The position numbers were made by a program, and so were the translations under genes. The notes under the pieces were generated by a model. The model was not told the origin of the DNA, ran no database searches, and saw only the letters and a list, made by a program, of their open reading frames with translations. From Synergistaceae bacterium UBA1037 (lineage in GTDB: Bacteria > Synergistota > Synergistia > Synergistales > Synergistaceae), in assembly GCA_002316795.1 (NCBI GenBank), contig DCEE01000029.1, positions 35,931 through 46,175 of the forward strand: DNA of 10,245 bases, in the 5' to 3' direction. Position 1 is the first letter of the stretch. Each line of letters begins with the position of its first letter. Of the stretch, positions 8,121 through 10,245 are shown piece by piece.

Positions 8121-8220
8121 GAATTTGCAGCCTTTGGGCTGCGAAGAATTCGCGGTCTTCGGTTGCTGGAGAATTCGCTCGCTTCGCATCGCGGAGAATT
8201 GCGGCCAAAGGCCGCGGAGG
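8121..8220 (+). repeat. Four tandem 25-bp hairpin units starting with GAATT
   Basis: Units begin at 8121, 8146, 8171 and 8196, each exactly 25 bases and each starting GAATT. Units 1-3 end GAA or GGA. The centres differ but most can fold: GCAGCC/GGCTGC at 8127-8132 and 8137-8142, GCGGTC/GGTTGC (with G-T wobbles) at 8152-8157 and 8161-8166, and GCGGCC/GGCCGC at 8201-8206 and 8210-8215. The third unit forms only an imperfect stem. The constant edge with changing but still paired centre suggests a family of palindromic repeats. The period is not a multiple of three, which argues against coding. Orientation is assigned by the GAATT start. Confidence 0.75.
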
Positions 8221-8299
8221 CTCAAAATTACCGTTGTTTCTGCCATTAGCCTAACTCTCTGTCGTTTCCGGACGCTTCCCCTCTGATCAGGAGAATGCC

Positions 8300-8355
8300 G
8301 TTTCCTGTTAAGGAAACATCTAAAAACTCCTTAGCATTCGAACTATTTCGAATGC
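8300..8355. repeat. Two perfect hairpins
   Basis: GTTTCCT at 8300-8306 pairs with AGGAAAC at 8311-8317 (4-nt loop). GCATTCGAA at 8334-8342 pairs with TTCGAATGC at 8347-8355 (4-nt loop). Neither is followed by a T tract on the plus strand, so neither is a typical intrinsic terminator. Confidence 0.65.
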
Positions 8356-8486
8356 GCTTTGAGATCGGGAATCCAGCGTCTTTTGGTTAGGTTTTGAAAA
8401 GCCGGTGAAATACTAAGTTCAGAGACACTCGTATCCCCAAGTGCTTAAATCGGGATCCAGCGGCTTCGGTTTAAAGGTTTTTAGAT
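8318..8486. repeat. 10-bp inverted repeat bracketing a 149-bp interior
   Basis: ATCTAAAAAC at 8318-8327 is the exact reverse complement of GTTTTTAGAT at 8477-8486, and the similarity continues imperfectly on both sides. The interior holds the 8334-8355 hairpin and both copies of the ATCGGGA(A)TCCAGCG motif. This has the outline of a small non-coding foldback or MITE-like element, but no target-site duplication is apparent to me. Confidence 0.45.
8364..8471 (+). repeat. Direct repeat of an ATCGGGA(A)TCCAGCG motif, 85 bp apart
   Basis: ATCGGGAATCCAGCG at 8364-8378, followed by TCTTTTGGTT, recurs as ATCGGGATCCAGCG at 8449-8462, followed by GCTTCGGTT. Each copy is preceded by a CA(T/C)TCG-type stretch that can fold back on itself (8334-8355 perfectly; CACT/AGTG at 8426-8443 weakly). 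The arrangement looks like a tandem duplication of a roughly 85-bp unit that has since diverged. Confidence 0.6.
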
Positions 8487-8489
8487 TTT

Positions 8490-8587
8490 ACAACTGCTTA
8501 GCGACCGCTTAGCTATTGCTCAGCAACCCGCTCAGCCGATTTTTACGACTGCTTGCCAACCGCTTGCCTATGCTTGCCCGCATTTTT
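8490..8587 (+). repeat. Seven heptamers phased at 10-12 bp, in two blocks
   Basis: Heptamers GCTTAGC (8496, 8507), GCTCAGC (8518, 8530) and GCTTGCC (8551, 8562, 8572) recur at 11, 11 and 12 bases in the first block, and at 11 and 10 in the second. Each block starts AC(A/G)ACTGCTT (8490 and 8545) and ends ATTTTT (8539-8544 and 8582-8587). The spacing is close to one DNA helical turn, so all copies would lie on one face. Whether a protein binds here is unknown. Confidence 0.6.
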
Positions 8588-8623
8588 GGCCGCAATTCTC
8601 CAACAGCCGTAGGACGCGAATTC
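8588..8623 (-). repeat. Inverted relative of the 25-bp hairpin units
   Basis: Read on the minus strand, a 25-base unit starts GAATTCGCG at 8623, and a second unit starts GAATTGCGGCC at 8598, the same 25-base step as in the plus-strand array. The 30 bases from 8623 down to 8594 match 8146-8175 at 25 of 30 positions by hand count. The two arrays therefore face each other across about 370 bp. Confidence 0.7.
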
Positions 8624-8651
8624 CTCGCCCCTGCCCTTTACAACCCTTCCC

Positions 8652-8670
8652 GTCGGCTCCGCCGACTTTT
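8652..8670 (+). terminator. Possible weak intrinsic terminator
   Basis: The 6-bp GC-rich stem GTCGGC/GCCGAC with a TCC loop is followed by only four T residues. It could end plus-strand transcription reading on from ribF, and would lie between convergent genes. It may equally be just one member of the hairpin series, so confidence is low. Confidence 0.3.
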
Positions 8671-8716
8671 CTCGCGGTTTTTCAAACCGCACTTCCCGCG
8701 GCAAGTTCCTCGCCGC
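8652..8716. repeat. Three consecutive GC-rich hairpins
   Basis: GTCGGC/GCCGAC (8652-8657, 8661-8666), GCGGTTT/AAACCGC (8674-8680, 8684-8690) and GCGGC/GCCGC (8698-8702, 8712-8716) follow one another at about 22-24-base steps. On the minus strand two of the hairpins are preceded by GAA-type edges (GAAGT, GAAAA), recalling the 25-bp units. The patch ends 31 bases before the antitoxin stop codon. Confidence 0.6.
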
Positions 8717-8747
8717 TCTTTTCAAATGTTTACAGCCTTCCTTGATC

Positions 8748-9119
8748 CTATTTATGTTTTGTTATCGGTATCAAGGCCCCATCTTCTTTTTTTGCATAAA
8801 TGACCATCTCAAGCCCTAAATTGTTGAGAAATCGTCTTAATGTCCTTATTTCTAAATTTTGATTATTTTCAATTTTTGAAACTTGAGACTGTGTTATCTG
8901 CATTTTTCCTGCAAGTTCTTTCTGAGAAACTCTAAATTGCCTGCGCAGTTGCTCAAGCTTGAGTTCTGTATACATTTCTCTTGCTTTTTCTTGAATTGTT
9001 GCCTGTTCTTCCTCAGCAAGCTTTTCTTCATATTCATCTGAAGAGATAAATCCTTCAGGCATTTTTAAGGATCTATTATCAGTAAATATATGATTTTTAT
9101 CCATCAATACTGTTTCCAT
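8748..9119 (-). CDS. XRE-family antitoxin (HigA-like)
   Basis: A 123-residue protein, the second gene of a toxin-first pair. The C-terminal part holds a Cro/C1-type helix-turn-helix at about 58-102: LRRQFRVSQKELAGKMQITQ, then SQVSKIEN and a third helix with RTLRRFLNNLG. The N-terminal half (about 20-57) is acidic and helical (EYEEKLAEEEQATIQEKARE), probably the toxin-contacting part. The ATG at 9119 has GAGGGGGAG 5 bases upstream, starting 34 bases after the toxin stop. Such proteins neutralise the toxin by binding it and repress the operon through the HTH; here that is inferred from family and gene order. Composition is more AT-rich than the ribosomal operon, which fits horizontal acquisition. 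Confidence 0.88.
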   Translation of the reverse strand: METVLMDKNHIFTDNRSLKMPEGFISSDEYEEKLAEEEQATIQEKAREMYTELKLEQLRRQFRVSQKELAGKMQITQSQVSKIENNQNLEIRTLRRFLNNLGLEMVIYAKKEDGALIPITKHK

Positions 9120-9153
9120 AAATACTCCCCCTCACATAACAAGATCCTCTGCC

Positions 9154-9510
9154 CTATTTGGAATCTATCTTTAACCATATGCTCCATTCTCTCTCTGCTA
9201 TCGCGATGTTTTTTTCATACCACCGCTTGTCGTTAGTCTTATCTCCGCCTGTCAGCATAATTGCGCGCCGCAGCGGGTCGAAAGCGTATAGGATCCGAAT
9301 TTTCCTGCCATTTAATACTTTTCTGAGTTCACGTAAACTATGAATTTTCGAACCCTTTACCGGTTTTGAATATGAACCGGCAAGAGCCACTCCATGCTCC
9401 CTTATTAATCGGATAAACGCGACTATACTGGTGCGATCATCAGCAGATAAAGAATTAAGCCATGTTACAAAACTTAAAGAATAAATGACCTTGCATTGAT
9501 CTTCAGCCAT
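9154..9510 (-). CDS. RelE/ParE-superfamily toxin, Gp49/HigB-like
   Basis: A 118-residue basic protein with the signature of the phage Gp49-like/HigB toxins: SKIHSLRELRKVLNGRKIRI (about 54-73), LYAFDPLRRAIMLTGGDKTN (about 74-93) and RWYEKNI (about 96-102). Members of this superfamily typically cleave mRNA on the ribosome; the activity here is inferred. The reading frame is intact and the length normal. The ATG at 9510 has GGAGG at 9518-9522 with 7-base spacing. It is the first gene of the pair, followed by the XRE antitoxin, the order usual for HigBA-type modules. Its promoter and palindromes lie just upstream (9541-9590). An exact subfamily name cannot be assigned without a search. Confidence 0.9.
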   Translation of the reverse strand: MAEDQCKVIYSLSFVTWLNSLSADDRTSIVAFIRLIREHGVALAGSYSKPVKGSKIHSLRELRKVLNGRKIRILYAFDPLRRAIMLTGGDKTNDKRWYEKNIAIAEREWSIWLKIDSK

Positions 9511-9540
9511 CCCTTTTCCTCCGGGGAAAATATCCTTTTT

Positions 9541-9590
9541 AATGAATATTCATTTAAATGAATACTATCTGTTTTTATAAAAAGTGTCAA
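9541..9590 (-). promoter_or_regulatory. Toxin-antitoxin promoter with overlapping palindromic operator
   Basis: On the minus strand a perfect TTGACA (9590-9585) is followed after 17 bases by TAGTAT (9567-9562), an excellent sigma70-type spacing. Overlapping the -10 box and the expected start lies the perfect 16-bp palindrome ATTCATTTAAATGAAT (9548-9563), which itself overlaps a perfect 14-bp palindrome, AATGAATATTCATT (9541-9554). A dimeric HTH antitoxin bound here would block polymerase, the usual autoregulation of such modules. Binding is inference. Confidence 0.8.
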
Positions 9591-9620
9591 GGAGCAAAGT
9601 CCCAGACATATCCTCACCCG

Positions 9621-9644
9621 TGTGAATTATGCAGGTCTGCCCTC
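9621..9644 (+). repeat. Left copy of the 24-nt direct repeat bracketing the RAYT remnant
   Basis: TGTGAATTAT followed by GCAGGTCTGCCCTC matches 10211-10234 at 19 of 24 positions by hand count, in the same orientation. The core AGGTCTG is shared exactly. It lies beyond the 3' side of the transposase remnant and probably marks one boundary of the element. Confidence 0.6.
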
Positions 9645-9751
9645 TCTGGCAGTACAAGTCGATCTTTGTCGGCTTCTTTTACAACCTTACGACCTTAAGA
9701 ATGGCCGGAACCATATAAAAAATTTATAGATCCATGATTTTCCTGATCTCT

Positions 9752-10141
9752 TCAACCTTTTTTGCAAGTTGGGTTCAGATGGATATAGCGTGAAAACTCG
9801 GCAGCATAGGCATCGGCTTCGATCAGGATAGCTTTGTAACGCCCCTGTAAAAAGTGGCCCGTTCGTTTTCTTTTGATATTAAAAAAGTTGGTGTAGGAAC
9901 CGTTGATGTATTTCATTATCAGAGGGAGATTACCCGACGGAGTTTCGATCATCAAATGATAATAGTTCGACATCAGGCAATAGGCGTGAACAGCAGCTTC
10001 ATATTTTGGGTGGGCTGACTCAAGGTAAGAAAGGAACATTTCGCGATCGGTGTTACTTTAAAAAATATCCTTACGCTCATTCCCTCCTGAGGTAACATGA
10101 TAAAAAGCTCCGGGATATTAGATCCGTAAAGGCCTCGCCAT
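9752..10141 (-). pseudogene. RAYT-type Y1 (IS200-like) transposase, degenerate
   Basis: RAYTs are single-copy Y1 HUH transposases linked to REP palindromes. Reading from an ATG at 10141 gives MARPLRI, a stop (TAA, 10120-10118), YPGAFYHVTSGGNERKDIF, a second stop (TAA, 10060-10058), then an open stretch from the ATG at 10039 with HAYCLMSNYYHLMIETP, GHFLQGRYKAIL and RYIHLNP. This is the family layout in one frame, so the stops are point mutations in a once full gene (probably GAA and AAA codons). The HUH motif, normally NHxH, reads NYYH, losing a metal-binding histidine by one base (codon 9964-9962). The frame ends at 9752, soon after YIHLNP, without the usual WSSY-type tail. Another frame stays open to 9724 (LAKKVEEIRKIMDL) beside an A6 run, so a small indel is possible. 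Almost certainly inactive. Confidence 0.88.
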
Positions 10142-10210
10142 CTTTCGCCCCCTCGATCGCTGTAATTTCAAACAATAAGCAGATCAAATTTTCTTGGAAA
10201 CATGCAATTT

Positions 10211-10234
10211 TGTCAATTGTGTAGGTCTGACCCC
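10211..10234 (+). repeat. Right copy of the 24-nt direct repeat, at the RAYT 5' side
   Basis: TGTCAATTGT followed by GTAGGTCTGACCCC. It contains GTAG, the tetranucleotide that classically precedes REP palindromes, directly followed by the small palindrome GGTC-T-GACC. On the minus strand it reads GGGGTCAGACCTAC, about 80 bases upstream of the RAYT start. Between it and the start codon I see nothing but a short CAATT/AATTG inverted repeat (10205-10219) and a weak ribosome site. Confidence 0.6.
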
Positions 10235-10245
10235 AATAATTTTTG

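Larger units (their letters stand above)
7956..8747. other. Gene-free, repeat-rich intergenic region
   Basis: About 790 bases separate ribF from the convergent antitoxin gene. The short open frames here have no recognisable protein features, and their similarity to each other (a shared EEFA..GCWRI string in two opposite frames) comes from an underlying DNA repeat. The region holds several repeat types described separately: degenerate repeats near 8050-8102, a 25-bp hairpin array at 8121-8220, hairpins and a direct repeat at 8300-8486, phased heptamers at 8496-8578, and opposite-orientation hairpins at 8588-8716. I see no tRNA or rRNA. Between 8221 and 8299 I recognise nothing. Confidence 0.8.

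Noticed and set aside
7801..8208. Minus-strand ORF of 135 codons downstream of and overlapping ribF
   Set aside because: It is antisense to the conserved C-terminus of RibF and then crosses repeats; no family features.
8121..8220. CRISPR array
   Set aside because: The 25-base units are directly adjacent with no unique spacers, the constant part is only the edge, and no cas gene is present.
8095..8286. Small plus-strand ORF of 63 codons
   Set aside because: It runs through the 25-bp hairpin array, whose period is not a multiple of three. The peptide has no recognisable feature, and its similarity to a minus-strand ORF at 8543-8725 is a by-product of the repeat.
8490..8587. Plasmid or phage origin iterons
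   Set aside because: No replication initiator, partition gene or AT-rich unwinding region nearby; the heptamers differ among themselves.
9752..10039. A short intact 95-residue transposase starting at 10039
   Set aside because: The upstream in-frame sequence to 10141 encodes the missing family N-terminus interrupted by stops, so the ATG at 10039 is internal to a pseudogene.

Overview
The window holds a complete translation/ribosome-maturation operon on the plus strand (1-7955), a gene-free patch packed with small repeats (7956-8747), and an accessory end on the minus strand with a toxin-antitoxin pair and a decayed RAYT-type transposase (8748-10245). The operon order is rimP, nusA, rnpM (ylxR), an L7Ae-like ylxQ, infB, a DUF503 gene, rbfA, nrnA, truB, ribF. 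This order, the short 371-residue NusA without acidic repeats, and the presence of ylxR, ylxQ and DUF503 point to a Firmicutes-like or Synergistota-like bacterium. My best guess is Synergistota, but that is an impression from protein style and was not tested.

In the operon every gene starts with ATG. The genes are packed or overlapping: ylxQ/infB by 23 bases, DUF503/rbfA by 14, rbfA/nrnA by 8, nrnA/truB by 26, with 1 base between truB and ribF. Translational coupling is therefore likely. Upstream of rimP lie a possible promoter and a perfect 9-bp hairpin. The genes join transcription elongation and termination (NusA), RNase P modulation (RnpM), 30S maturation (RimP, RbfA), initiation (IF2), nanoRNA/pAp turnover (NrnA), tRNA pseudouridylation (TruB) and FMN/FAD synthesis (RibF). 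No clear terminator follows ribF.

The 7956-8747 patch has no credible gene. It carries four tandem 25-bp units that each start with GAATT, an inverted relative about 450 bp away, further hairpins, a duplicated ATCGGGA(A)TCCAGCG motif 85 bp apart, a 10-bp inverted repeat bracketing about 150 bp, and seven 7-bp motifs spaced 10-12 bp apart. Related pieces occur in both orientations, so the patch looks like a mosaic of palindromic intergenic repeats.

The accessory end is visibly more AT-rich than the operon. A toxin-first HigB/HigA-like pair has a textbook promoter (TTGACA, 17 bases, TAGTAT) overlapping AT-rich palindromes, which suggests self-repression. Beyond it, a RAYT-family Y1 transposase can be read from 10141 downward, but it has two in-frame stop codons, a lost HUH histidine and a truncated C-terminus. 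A 24-nt imperfect direct repeat containing G(T/C)AGGTCTG brackets it.
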